The notes beneath the pieces are model-generated. The model ran no database searches, had not been told where the DNA came from, and saw nothing but the letters and a program-made list of their open reading frames with translations. The position numbers were made by a program, and so were the translations under genes. Positions 15,501-23,722 of a DNA stretch of 43,509 bases are shown piece after piece. Source of the stretch: Candidatus Aminicenantota bacterium (GTDB lineage: Bacteria; Acidobacteriota; Aminicenantia; Aminicenantales; Saccharicenantaceae); the NCBI GenBank assembly GCA_013178315.1, contig JABLWX010000009.1:1-43509 (forward strand), written 5' to 3'. Positions within the stretch are counted from its first letter, which is position 1. The number at the start of each line of letters is the position of its first letter.

Positions 15501-16235
15501 ATGAAGCTTCCGTACCTGCTCACCGAAGACCGCCTCAACCTCGCCCGTTTTACCGTGGTCCTGGTCAACCCGGAAAACCAGGAAAATATCGGCCTGGTGG
15601 CCCGGGCCATGAAAAATACCGGCTTTGGCAGGCTGAGAATAACCGGATTGACCGGGCTTCAGCCGGAGGCCTTCCGGCCTGCGGTACACTCGGCCGATAT
15701 CCTGAAAAAAGCCAGCCTGTATCCTTCCCTGGACGAGGCCGTGTCGGACCTTAACCTGGTTCTGGCTTCAACCGTGAGATTGAGAAAGGCCTTCAGGATA
15801 CTGACCATAGATGAAATGGTGGAGAAAATTAAAACCTTCCCGGCCGAAACCAAAATCGGCCTGGTCTTCGGCAACGAGAGGACAGGTCTATCCGACCGGG
15901 AGCTGCGCCGGGCTAACTTCGTTTACTTTATTCCCCAGGCCGGGCGGCAGCCATCCTACAACCTGGCCGCGGCCGTTCTGTTGAGCCTTTACGCCATATT
16001 CCGGGCCTCAGGCTCCCAGCCCGTTCCCCAGGTGGCTCCACCTTTGCCCCGCAAGGAACAGGAAGATTGCCTGAAGCTGATCCTGAAAAAGCTGGAAAAA
16101 CGCGGCTTTATGCACGATACCAACCGCGAGCACGTGACCGACCTGCTGCACGACCTGTTCGGCCGGCTGGCCCTGTCCGAACGTGACCGCCGCTTCCTGA
16201 CGGCAGTCTTCAACAAGGGGCTGGACCGGGAGTAA
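15501..16235 (+). CDS. trmJ: TrmJ/SpoU-type RNA 2'-O-methyltransferase
   Basis: 244 residues. SPOUT-fold motifs appear in order: NPENQENIGLVARAMKNTGF (23-42, motif 1), GLVFGNERTGLSDREL (about 133-148, motif 2), and PSYNLAAAVLLSLY (motif 3), followed by a helical C-terminal extension as in TrmJ. By family it methylates the 2'-hydroxyl of residue 32 in the tRNA anticodon loop using S-adenosylmethionine; a related rRNA target cannot be excluded. An upstream TTG (15483) would add six residues, but that frame overlaps the TATAAT box, so the ATG is preferred. The gene appears leaderless. It is monocistronic, between the sensor and a small membrane protein. Confidence 0.85.
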   Translation: MKLPYLLTEDRLNLARFTVVLVNPENQENIGLVARAMKNTGFGRLRITGLTGLQPEAFRPAVHSADILKKASLYPSLDEAVSDLNLVLASTVRLRKAFRILTIDEMVEKIKTFPAETKIGLVFGNERTGLSDRELRRANFVYFIPQAGRQPSYNLAAAVLLSLYAIFRASGSQPVPQVAPPLPRKEQEDCLKLILKKLEKRGFMHDTNREHVTDLLHDLFGRLALSERDRRFLTAVFNKGLDRE

Positions 16236-16441
16236 AAAATAACAGGCAAAAACTGGTTTCACCTTTTCCCTAATAAATTCCCCGCAAGCTTTGAAGCCTG
16301 ATGAGGTATTCTCCAACTTGCCAGTCGCCAGATAGAAATTGCTGAAGCGAAATCCCACCCAGAAAGCACCCAGAAATTGCGGGATTACAAAGACACGGCA
16401 AATGTTATATCATGCAGGTGGCAATCCAATCCGAGGGTAAT

Positions 16442-16843
16442 ATGGACAGAGAAAAACGATTCATCCTGGGGCTGGTCATAATCGGGGTGATCAATCTTTT
16501 CGTGGCCCTGATGACCATAGCCTTCTGGACAGGCCACCTGCTGGCCAACCGCTTTCCCAAGACCCTGCCCGTTCCCGATAACCTTTACAATGGCTTCGCC
16601 ATTCCCGACCTGGTGATGTCAGTTTTCCTGATAATCAGCTCTTTCGGCCTGCTGCGCTTCAAGAAGACCGGCTATGTCTTCGCCCTGCTGGGCATAGGCA
16701 TGTGGCTGTTTGATGTCCTGCTGGTGGCCGCCCTGACCGGATTTTTCCGGATAGGCATCGTCATCCCAAGCCTGCTCTATTGCCTCTGGGCAATTTATTA
16801 CCTCTGGAAGAAGAGAGAGATTTTTCAGCTCTTTGCCGATTGA
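16442..16843 (+). CDS. Four-helix membrane protein of unknown function
   Basis: 133 residues, family not recognised. Four hydrophobic segments are visible, about residues 7-29, 53-71, 76-97 and 101-121, with a basic C-terminus (WKKREIF). The frame opens at an ATG at 16412, but GAGGG five bases before the ATG at 16442 sets the start there. There are no catalytic motifs. It may be a small inner-membrane protein of the uncharacterised type common near transporters; the APC permease 290 bp downstream has its own promoter, so no operon is implied. Confidence 0.65.
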   Translation: MDREKRFILGLVIIGVINLFVALMTIAFWTGHLLANRFPKTLPVPDNLYNGFAIPDLVMSVFLIISSFGLLRFKKTGYVFALLGIGMWLFDVLLVAALTGFFRIGIVIPSLLYCLWAIYYLWKKREIFQLFAD

Positions 16844-17043
16844 ACAAGTTTACGGTTTGATATCAGCCCGGGCAATAAATAAAAGAAAAAAATATAGAGA
16901 AATTTTATGCTTCTTTCCTTCATATCATCATCAGAAATCCTTTCCAGCATCAAACCAAGAGCCCTGCGGTGGAATTAGCGCGGATCCAACAGAAACAAGG
17001 CACTTCCCACTAACCAATTCTAATACCATGGCAAACTTTCTAT

Positions 17044-17072
17044 TTGCTTTCCGGCCTGAACTTGAAGATAAT
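17044..17072 (+). promoter_or_regulatory. Promoter candidate for the APC permease gene
   Basis: TTGCTT (17044-17049), 17-bp spacer, GATAAT (17067-17072); leader about 53 nt to the ATG at 17132. Confidence 0.45.
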
Positions 17073-17131
17073 TCTAATTTAATTCGGCCCAGGCTGGCGG
17101 CTTCGACCTGCCTTGAAAAGTTGAGGTTTTT

Positions 17132-18505
17132 ATGATTAAGGCCAGGCTCAACACCTTCGACGTTACCATGATAGTGGTCAGCCTGGTCATCGGTATCGGC
17201 ATCTTCCGCACCCCGGCCATGGTGGCCTCGGCCACCCGGACTCCGGTCCTGTTCTTTGCCGCCTGGATTGCCGGCGGGCTCATCACCCTCGTCGGAGCCC
17301 TGACTTTCGCCGAGATCGGGGCCCGCTTCCCGGAGCCGGGTTCCTACTACAAGGTCGTGGCCGAAAGCTACAATTCCCTGCTGGCTTTCATGCTGAACTG
17401 GGCTAACGTCTTTATAATTAACACCGCCAGCGGGGCCGGGGTGGCCCTGATCGGGGCCGAGTACCTGGCCCCCATCATCCTGCCGGAGGCGGCCCGGACC
17501 TCCCAGAACATACTGTTCCTGGCCTTTTCCATGGTGATTGTGCTCCTCCTCCTGAACTACATCGGGATAAAATCGGGAGCCAGGACCCAGAACCTTCTCA
17601 GCCTGTCAAAAATCATCCTGATTGTCGTCCTGGCTGCGGCCGGAATTTTCAGCCGGCACAGCGGGGCGGATATCCGGCAGGCTTCACTCCCGCTGGAAAA
17701 TCCCTGGTGGCTGGCCCTGGGACTGGGATTCATCTCCGTTTTTTTCAGCTACGGTGGCTACCAGCAGACCATCAACCTCGGAGCCGACCTGAAGGATTCC
17801 AGTAAGAACCTGCCCCGGGCGGTCATCTCCGGGATGTTGATAGTCATCGCCTGTTACCTGCTCGTCAACCTGGCCTACTGGCGGGTGCTGGGGCTGCCTG
17901 GTATGAGCTCGGCCAAGCTGGTGGCGGCTGAAACGGCCCGGGTGGTTTTCGGAGAAGCCGGGCACAAGTTCGTGTCGCTGGCAATTTTTCTTTCGGCCCT
18001 GGGCTTCTTAAATGCCATCCTGATGCAGCTTCCCCGCACCTACCTGGCCATGGCCGAAGACCGCACCCTGCCTGGAATTTTCAAGAAGGTCAACCCCAGG
18101 ACCCAGGTCCAGGAATTCGGGCTGCTGTTCCTGGGGGCTTTCATGCTGCTGAGCCTGGCCTTCCTCCGGACCTTTGAAAACATCGTCAACTACGTGATGT
18201 TCCTGGACAGCCTGGGCATCGCCGTGGTGGCCTCGACCGTCTTTGTCCTGCGGGCCCGGGCTAAGAAAAAAGGAGAGCCTTACCGGGGCTTCCGGGTGCC
18301 CCTTTACCCGGTCCTGCCGGCCCTGTTCATCTTCTTCCTGCTGAGCATCACGGTTAATGTCCTTAGGTCCCAGCCACGACAGGCCCTGCTGGGTTCTGCT
18401 TTCCTGGTACTGGGCTTCCCGCTCTACCTGGCCATGCGCCACCTGTCTCGCCCCTCCTCAAATTCGGGAGCTGGCGGAATTAACATCGACCGACCGGCGG
18501 AGTAA
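17132..18505 (+). CDS. APC-family amino acid permease
   Basis: 457 residues with about 12 transmembrane helices. The first helix carries the substrate-binding break GIGIF (VIGIGIFRTPAM), followed by the conserved amphipathic segment FAEIGARFPEPGSYY, as in L-type (LAT-like) APC transporters. SYGGYQQTINLGADLKDSSKNLPRA is the typical helix 6 break and loop. Later RTYLAMAEDRTLP and PYRGFRVPLYPVLPALF are also family hallmarks. It imports or exchanges amino acids across the inner membrane; the exact amino acid cannot be assigned. The ATG has GAGG with a 5-base gap. It fits with the peptidases and peptide transporter of the window. Confidence 0.9.
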   Translation: MIKARLNTFDVTMIVVSLVIGIGIFRTPAMVASATRTPVLFFAAWIAGGLITLVGALTFAEIGARFPEPGSYYKVVAESYNSLLAFMLNWANVFIINTASGAGVALIGAEYLAPIILPEAARTSQNILFLAFSMVIVLLLLNYIGIKSGARTQNLLSLSKIILIVVLAAAGIFSRHSGADIRQASLPLENPWWLALGLGFISVFFSYGGYQQTINLGADLKDSSKNLPRAVISGMLIVIACYLLVNLAYWRVLGLPGMSSAKLVAAETARVVFGEAGHKFVSLAIFLSALGFLNAILMQLPRTYLAMAEDRTLPGIFKKVNPRTQVQEFGLLFLGAFMLLSLAFLRTFENIVNYVMFLDSLGIAVVASTVFVLRARAKKKGEPYRGFRVPLYPVLPALFIFFLLSITVNVLRSQPRQALLGSAFLVLGFPLYLAMRHLSRPSSNSGAGGINIDRPAE

Positions 18506-18528
18506 GGAGGCGGTCGATTTCTTTTCTC
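18485..18528 (+). terminator. Rho-independent terminator spanning the permease stop codon
   Basis: Perfect 8-bp stem ATCGACCG (18485-18492) / CGGTCGAT (18511-18518) with an 18-nt loop that contains the TAA stop, then TTCTTTTCTC. The 5' arm is the end of the coding region. Confidence 0.6.
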
Positions 18529-18746
18529 AAAGAACCTGATCGATTTTCTTCTGAATTATTTATGGCCAGACCAGTCTCCCGGAAACGGTGATTAGTTAAA
18601 TTGAAGCAGGAGCTGGGCCCCCTTAAAGAACCCTGTATTCCACATCCTGGTTTTCATCAGCTTAATTAGAATATGAATTGCGGTATCGAAACAACGTATA
18701 CATTAACCTGACTTCTGACCAGGCCCGTCCGGCCGGGCTGCCCCCT

Positions 18747-19364
18747 TTAATCTTTTCCCTCAGAATTATTAAAGTCGTCAGGATTAAGGCCCCAGATGGC
18801 GTCCAGGATCAGCGGCGGGCGGTAGTCTTCCATGAAGCGCAGGATTTCCTCCGGCTTCTCACTCATGGTGAACATTTTCAGGTGCTCTGGAAGCAGGAAA
18901 CCCTGGCTCACCGCCCGGCCCATGAAGTCCAGCAACGGATCGAAATATCCAGCCACGTTCAGGAAGGCGCAGGGTTTCCCATGGTAACCGAGCTGGGCCC
19001 AGGTCAGAACTTCAAAAATCTCTTCCAGCGTTCCCCAGCCGCCGGGCAGGGCAATGAAACCATCGGCCAGCCTGGCCACGGTGGCCTTGCGCTCGTGCAT
19101 GTCGTTGACCACGATGAGTTCCGACAGGCCGGAAAAACCCAGGTTGCGTTCCAGGAGGTTTCTGGGGATGACCCCGATGACCCGGCCCCCGGCGGCCAGC
19201 ATCTCCTCGGCCACTTCCTTCATCAGCCCGATGCCCCCGCCCCCGAAAACCAGGGTCAGGTTCCGGGCGGCCAGCTCCCTGGCCAGTTCCCTGGCCTTCC
19301 GGGCATAGATTTCATCCCGGCCCGGCTGCGACCCGCAAAACACGGCCACGTTTTTCAGGCTCAT
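18747..19364 (-). CDS. LOG-family nucleoside 5'-monophosphate phosphoribohydrolase
   Basis: 205 residues, Rossmann-like. Family motifs are clear: AVFCGSQPG at the N-terminus, LVFGGGGIGLMKEVAEE (38-54), MHERKA (89-94) and PGGWGTLEE (107-115). The last two form the active site of the TIGR00730/LOG family, which releases the base from nucleoside monophosphates, including cytokinin ribotides and probably AMP. Role in bacteria: nucleotide salvage or housecleaning. The ATG has GAGGGTGAAAG upstream. It is convergent with the APC permease and has no operon partner. Confidence 0.9.
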   Translation of the reverse strand: MSLKNVAVFCGSQPGRDEIYARKARELARELAARNLTLVFGGGGIGLMKEVAEEMLAAGGRVIGVIPRNLLERNLGFSGLSELIVVNDMHERKATVARLADGFIALPGGWGTLEEIFEVLTWAQLGYHGKPCAFLNVAGYFDPLLDFMGRAVSQGFLLPEHLKMFTMSEKPEEILRFMEDYRPPLILDAIWGLNPDDFNNSEGKD

Positions 19365-19615
19365 CTTTCACCCTCAAGACATCTCGTGATTCTAATTCTT
19401 TCCATCATAGGCCTTCATGAACTCCGCCAGTGATTTTCAATTCAAGCCAGAAGGGAAATCTCTCCCCCGCTCCTTCCGGGAATCGAACATCACCCGGAAT
19501 TTCTGGCCCGAGCTCCATGTGAAATTATCCAATTCTACCACGGATCAATTCCTCGGAAGTCGCCGTCCAAACAACCGGCAACCGACTCCAGGGCCCAGAC
19601 CCGGCCACAAATCTC

Positions 19616-20734
19616 TCACAGGTTGAAAGAAAAGGTCAGGCCGAAATAGGGTTCCCTGTATTTCTGGCCGACAAATTCCCTGGTCCTCATCACAAAATAA
19701 AGTATTAACGCGGCCTGTTTCGACTGGTAGGCCAGGCCGGTTGACAGCTGGCCATAAAATGGATGGATATCGACCCCGTGACTTTCCCGGAAAGTATTGC
19801 CCTGGAGAAGCAGGTTCCTGGCCACGGCCCGGCCTTCCAGCCTGAGGAAAGCGTAAACCGAAGTCCGGGTGGCCCGGCCAGCCACAAAATGGTTGAAGAG
19901 CGGAGCCGCGGTAAAAGTATCCATCTGCGGCTCCAGGTTGAAACCGAGCTTAAGGTCGGCCACGGCGGCCGCGGCGATCAGCAGGTTCCCGACCTGGGCT
20001 CCGGCTCCGGCCCTGACCACCGGCTGCAGGCCATGAAAAGAAATCCTGGGGGGCACCAGTGTCCACAGCCGGTTGAACCACAGCTCCACCACCGGCTCGT
20101 TCTTGAGCTGGTTCTCCCAGCCCTCGGGGTAGGTCCAGCCATAGGTCCGGTGAAGCCAGCGCTGAATGGTCCCGGCCAGGGATAGCGGTCCGACCACGCC
20201 AACGGCCAGCCCGGCCGAGTCCTGGCGAAGCGGCCCCAGTTTAACCAGGCCCAGGCTGGCATAGAGAAGGCCGGCATAAGGACGGTCATCCGGTATCAAT
20301 TCTTTTTCCGAAAGGTTGTCCGGGGTAAACATCCCCTGGACAAACGACAGCCCGGCCCTTCGCTGTTCAGGCTTACTTTCATCACCGCTGGCCGTCGCGG
20401 TTTTATCTGCACCGAGCAGCCCGCGGTTTATGCGGGCCAGCCACCTCAGGAAGGAAGACCCGGAATTCTGGCTCAGCTCCGGCGTAATCCACATCAACTG
20501 GACGCCGTTGGTATAGCCTTCATCCTGCTTCAGCAAGACATCATTTTCCAGGGAAAAAACCAGGCTGCCCCGGTCCCGGGCGGGGGGCCGGAACTGGGCC
20601 TGAGACTTCAGGTTCCCGGCCAGAACAGCAAGCACGAGAGCAATTACAATTACCCTCCCCGGGTAAGCCTTAAACCTTGCCTTTGTAACCGGAAGCATGG
20701 TAAATCCACTGACCTGGAAGTCTCTTCGGGTCAT
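19616..20734 (-). CDS. lpxR: LpxR-family outer-membrane lipid A deacylase (DUF2219)
   Basis: 372 residues. Near the mature N-terminus is SLENDVLLKQDEGYTNGVQL (END motif, 63-65; YTNG, 74-77), and further on DDRPYAG (149-155) and QRWLH (191-195). The last gives the Gln and His four residues apart that match the active site of Salmonella LpxR. Known LpxR enzymes are 12-stranded barrels that remove the 3'-acyloxyacyl group of lipid A in a Ca2+-dependent way. The alternating beta-strand pattern and terminal FSFNL fit an outer-membrane barrel. The ATG at 20734 has no clear Shine-Dalgarno site; M13 (20698) would start directly at a neat signal peptide and may be the true start. It implies LPS with lipid A. 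Confidence 0.85.
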   Translation of the reverse strand: MTRRDFQVSGFTMLPVTKARFKAYPGRVIVIALVLAVLAGNLKSQAQFRPPARDRGSLVFSLENDVLLKQDEGYTNGVQLMWITPELSQNSGSSFLRWLARINRGLLGADKTATASGDESKPEQRRAGLSFVQGMFTPDNLSEKELIPDDRPYAGLLYASLGLVKLGPLRQDSAGLAVGVVGPLSLAGTIQRWLHRTYGWTYPEGWENQLKNEPVVELWFNRLWTLVPPRISFHGLQPVVRAGAGAQVGNLLIAAAAVADLKLGFNLEPQMDTFTAAPLFNHFVAGRATRTSVYAFLRLEGRAVARNLLLQGNTFRESHGVDIHPFYGQLSTGLAYQSKQAALILYFVMRTREFVGQKYREPYFGLTFSFNL

Positions 20735-21011
20735 ATTTTCACGGACGTTCCAAAAGCCAGTCTAAATGAGCTGCCGCTTTTTTTCCAGAGTATTCTAAAA
20801 ATTCCAGGCTCGAAGCTGGCCAAAACCATTTCATCAGGAAAACGATTGTTCTAATTAACTTCGGAAATCTCCTCTTTCTGCCGTTCTCGGCTTTTCTTTT
20901 TGATCGCGGTTCCCGGGCCTGAATCCAAGTTTGGCCCGATATACCTCCAGCTTACAGCCTCGGTTTGCTGCCCGGGTTCCATCACCGGTTGCGCCGGCAA
21001 CCACTCTGCCT

Positions 21012-22694
21012 TTAACTGGAAGCTGCTTTCTCCAGCCGCTTCATGATGCTGAACATAAAGGCTGCCGACAGCAGGCAGGCCACCACCAGGATTGACCACA
21101 GGGCCCAGAGCGGAACCTTCATCCACAGGTAACCAACCAGGCCCACCAGATAATTACCGGTGGCCGTGGCCGCAAACCAGCCGCCCTGCATCAGGCCCTT
21201 GTACTTGGGCGGGGCTACCCTGGAAACGAAGGAAATGCCCATCGGGCTCAGGAAGAGCTCGGCAATCGTCAGCAGGAAGTAGGTGCTGATTAACCAGTAG
21301 ACCGAAACCAGGTACTCGGGCGGGGCCACCCTGCCTCCCAGCTCGGCCGGACTGGGCAGCCGGAGCGAGGCGATGACCAGGATGGAAAACGAAGCCGCGG
21401 TCAGCAGCATACCAATGCCAATTTTTCTTGGAGCCGAGGGTTCCTTGCCAATTTTATTCAGGTAAGAAAAAATCCCGATGACGAGCGGCGACAGGGCCAC
21501 GATGAAGAAGGGGTTGAAATGCTGGAAGCGCTGGGGCTGGAAGGGACTGACCTCGGGGTAGGAACTGTAACGGAGGTAAGTCAGCACGGCAAAAATGATG
21601 AAGGCCAGCCCACCGGCGATCCGGCCACCCTTCGATACGCCCTTCTTCACCAGGAAGACCAGGCCCAGTATGGACAGGAACAGCGGCAGCAGGCCGCCCA
21701 GGTCGAACCAGAGGTTGGTCAGTTGGCCCACCTGCTTGACGGTGTAATCGCGGGCGAAAAAGGTCATGGTGACCGCCGACTGGTGGAAGGCCATCCAGAA
21801 GAAGATGACCACCAGGAAGACCAGGCCCAGGGCCACCAGGCGCTGCTTGGTCTGCTCCGGGGTCAGCTCGACCATCTGGGCTTTAAGCTCGGCCGACTTT
21901 TCTTTCTGTTTCTCGGTGATATCGGCCTGCCGGTAATACTTTCTGAAACCCCAGAAAATTAACATCGAGATTATCAGGCTGATACAGGCCACCCCGAAAC
22001 CGAAGTGATAGGACTTGCCCAGGGTTCCGAGATAGGTCTCAGCAAATTGCCGGAGCCCATCAATGGTTATGGCCGGGTTCTGTTTCTGGGCCAGTTCCAG
22101 GAGCTGGTTGGCATCGGCCAGTTTCCCGTTTAAGAAATCGTGGGCCAGGGCCGGGATGCGGGCATCGTAGAAGAAGTTGCTCTTCTTCAGGATGAAATTG
22201 GAAACAACCTCGGAAGCTGACGGGGCAAACATGGCCCCGACATTGATGCCCATGTAAAAGATGGTAAAGGCCCGGTCCCGCAGGTGGCTGTATTTCGGGT
22301 CGTCGTAGAGATTGCCAACCAGGGCCTGGAGGTTACCCTTGAACAAGCCCGTCCCCAGGGCAATGGTGGCCAGGGCCGCCACCACCAGGGCAAAGCCGGT
22401 CTGAAACCTGGTCGGCAGGGCCAGCAGCAGGTAACCGCTGAACATGACCACCAGGCCGATGCTGATGGTCCGGCCGTAACCCAGCACCCGGTCGGCCAGG
22501 AAGCCGCCCAGCAGCGGGAAAAAATAGACAAAGAACATGAAGGTGGCATACATGAAGCCGGTCTGGCCCGGCGTCATCCCGTACTTGGCCTGCAGGAACA
22601 GGACAAAGATGCTGACCATGGTGTAAAAACCGAAACGTTCACCCATGTTGGCGAAGAAGGCCACAAACAATCCCCTGGGATGTCCTTTGAACAT
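21012..22694 (-). CDS. POT/PTR-family peptide transporter with altered ExxER motif
   Basis: 560 residues, about 14 transmembrane helices, major facilitator superfamily. Helix 1 has NMGERFGFYTM: E19-R20-F21 match the second half of the proton-coupling motif ExxERFxYY, but the first Glu is Asn (N16). Other family features are DRVLGYGRTISIG, the long polar loops and YFLLTIAELFLSPMGISFV (helix 10 region with the conserved Glu). It imports di- and tripeptides with protons in known members; losing the first Glu may change proton coupling or substrate range. The ATG has GAGGAG about 8 bases upstream. It follows the PlsC-like gene by 78 bp and may be cotranscribed, though TTAACC motifs in that gap could mean an own promoter. 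Confidence 0.88.
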   Translation of the reverse strand: MFKGHPRGLFVAFFANMGERFGFYTMVSIFVLFLQAKYGMTPGQTGFMYATFMFFVYFFPLLGGFLADRVLGYGRTISIGLVVMFSGYLLLALPTRFQTGFALVVAALATIALGTGLFKGNLQALVGNLYDDPKYSHLRDRAFTIFYMGINVGAMFAPSASEVVSNFILKKSNFFYDARIPALAHDFLNGKLADANQLLELAQKQNPAITIDGLRQFAETYLGTLGKSYHFGFGVACISLIISMLIFWGFRKYYRQADITEKQKEKSAELKAQMVELTPEQTKQRLVALGLVFLVVIFFWMAFHQSAVTMTFFARDYTVKQVGQLTNLWFDLGGLLPLFLSILGLVFLVKKGVSKGGRIAGGLAFIIFAVLTYLRYSSYPEVSPFQPQRFQHFNPFFIVALSPLVIGIFSYLNKIGKEPSAPRKIGIGMLLTAASFSILVIASLRLPSPAELGGRVAPPEYLVSVYWLISTYFLLTIAELFLSPMGISFVSRVAPPKYKGLMQGGWFAATATGNYLVGLVGYLWMKVPLWALWSILVVACLLSAAFMFSIMKRLEKAASS

Positions 22695-22772
22695 GCCTCA
22701 CTCTCCTCTTTGGTTAGGCGTTTCTCACTGATTAACCTGGTTGCCCAGAAAATCTATAGGTTAACCGGAAAA

Positions 22773-23540
22773 TTACCGGTTACGCAGAAGCTCGAGGAAT
22801 AGCTGGTTGACGGTCTTCTCGAGAACCTGGCGGAAATTCTCGACCGTCTGCCGGCTGTCATTCTCCACCCAGTAGCGGGAGATGAACATCGGCTTGCCCA
22901 CGTTGACCTGGACCGTGGCCGGGACGCCGAAGGGGATGTGGGTGCCGAAGAAGGCCAGCGGGGTGACAGGAACATCCAGCCGGTCCTCGTTATAAAGGTT
23001 GTAGGCCATGGCCGCCGGACCGTGGCGGAAGCGGGCCACGTAGGGGTTGGGGTCGGCATCGTCGAAGTGACCCCGCCCCTGCAGCAGGACAATGGCCCTG
23101 CCCACCTTCAAATATTCCTGGCACTTCCTGACCGCGGCCGCCCGTCCCTCGTACAGGTCGACCGGAATGTAGCCAACCCTGGCTATGTTGGACGAAATGT
23201 AACGGACAATAAGAGTAAAAAATGGATTGAGCAGGAAATGGACCATCAGGCCGAAGTTCTTCATGCTGCGGTGAAGATGCTTTCGGACCAGGAAACTGAA
23301 CTCTTCCTTGGAAAAAATCATCTTGTTGGCGGTGAAGAAAATCGGGCGGGGGACGGTCTTGAACAGGACGGCCACGTCCTTGTAGCTTCCGACATGGTTG
23401 CCGACGATGATGTTCGGCCCCTCGCGGACAAAATTCTCCGCACCCTTAACCACCAGTTTCTTGGGAAAGAGGGCCAGGCTGCTGATTCTCTGGATGAATT
23501 TTTCGAAACTCTTCAGTTCTTCTTCAAAGGTCCTCGACAT
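22773..23540 (-). CDS. PlsC-like lysophospholipid acyltransferase, divergent active site
   Basis: 255 residues. Order of blocks fits the LPLAT/PlsC family: GNHVGSYKD (47-55, block I), a substrate region near VGYIPVDLYEG, and LLQGRGHFDD (block III position). A late VPVTPLAFFGTH block precedes the C-terminus. By family it transfers acyl groups to lysophospholipid or glycerol-phosphate at the membrane. Two oddities: there are five residues between His and Asp in block I where the canonical motif has four, and block III reads QGRG instead of EGTR. Substrate is therefore uncertain. There is no Shine-Dalgarno site; a promoter ends nine bases before the ATG, so the mRNA is nearly leaderless. Confidence 0.75.
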   Translation of the reverse strand: MSRTFEEELKSFEKFIQRISSLALFPKKLVVKGAENFVREGPNIIVGNHVGSYKDVAVLFKTVPRPIFFTANKMIFSKEEFSFLVRKHLHRSMKNFGLMVHFLLNPFFTLIVRYISSNIARVGYIPVDLYEGRAAAVRKCQEYLKVGRAIVLLQGRGHFDDADPNPYVARFRHGPAAMAYNLYNEDRLDVPVTPLAFFGTHIPFGVPATVQVNVGKPMFISRYWVENDSRQTVENFRQVLEKTVNQLFLELLRNR

Positions 23541-23578
23541 GGGCTAATTATTTTAGCCCAGAGCCGGTCAAATTTCAA
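23541..23578 (-). promoter_or_regulatory. Promoter and palindromic operator at the plsC-like start codon
   Basis: On the minus strand TTGAAA (23578-23573), a 17-bp spacer and TAAAAT (23555-23550). The -10 box lies inside a perfect inverted repeat GGGCTAA-ttatt-TTAGCCC (23541-23559) that touches the ATG. A bound repressor would block the -10; alternatively a hairpin could affect initiation. Predicted leader is only about 3-5 nt. Confidence 0.55.
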
Positions 23579-23722
23579 AAGAATTTTAGGGTTCCATTGA
23601 GGACCTGCCTTCTCTTTTCTTAAGGGGGAGAGTAATTTTAATTCCGACCAGTCTTCTTATGTACTTAATGAACTGAGGGGAGCCAATAATCAAGTTAAAA
23701 GCCCTGAGTGGCGCCTGCTTTC

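Noticed and set aside
16833..17135. 100-codon plus-strand open frame between the small membrane protein and the permease
   Set aside because: Overlaps both neighbours, lacks a ribosome-binding site, has low-complexity intergenic composition and contains the permease promoter.
19471..19548. tRNA-like stretch on the minus strand: TGGTAGAATTGG, TTTCACA and a T-loop-like TTCGATTCCCGG in the right order
   Set aside because: The T-arm does not pair in the tRNA register (TGATG against CCCGG), no anticodon stem forms and no 7-bp acceptor partner is found. The CCGGG/CCCGG pairing present has a 12-nt loop. Chance or a very decayed remnant.
22284..22802. 172-codon plus-strand frame over the start of the POT gene
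   Set aside because: Antisense shadow; the residue pattern mirrors the transmembrane codons of the transporter.
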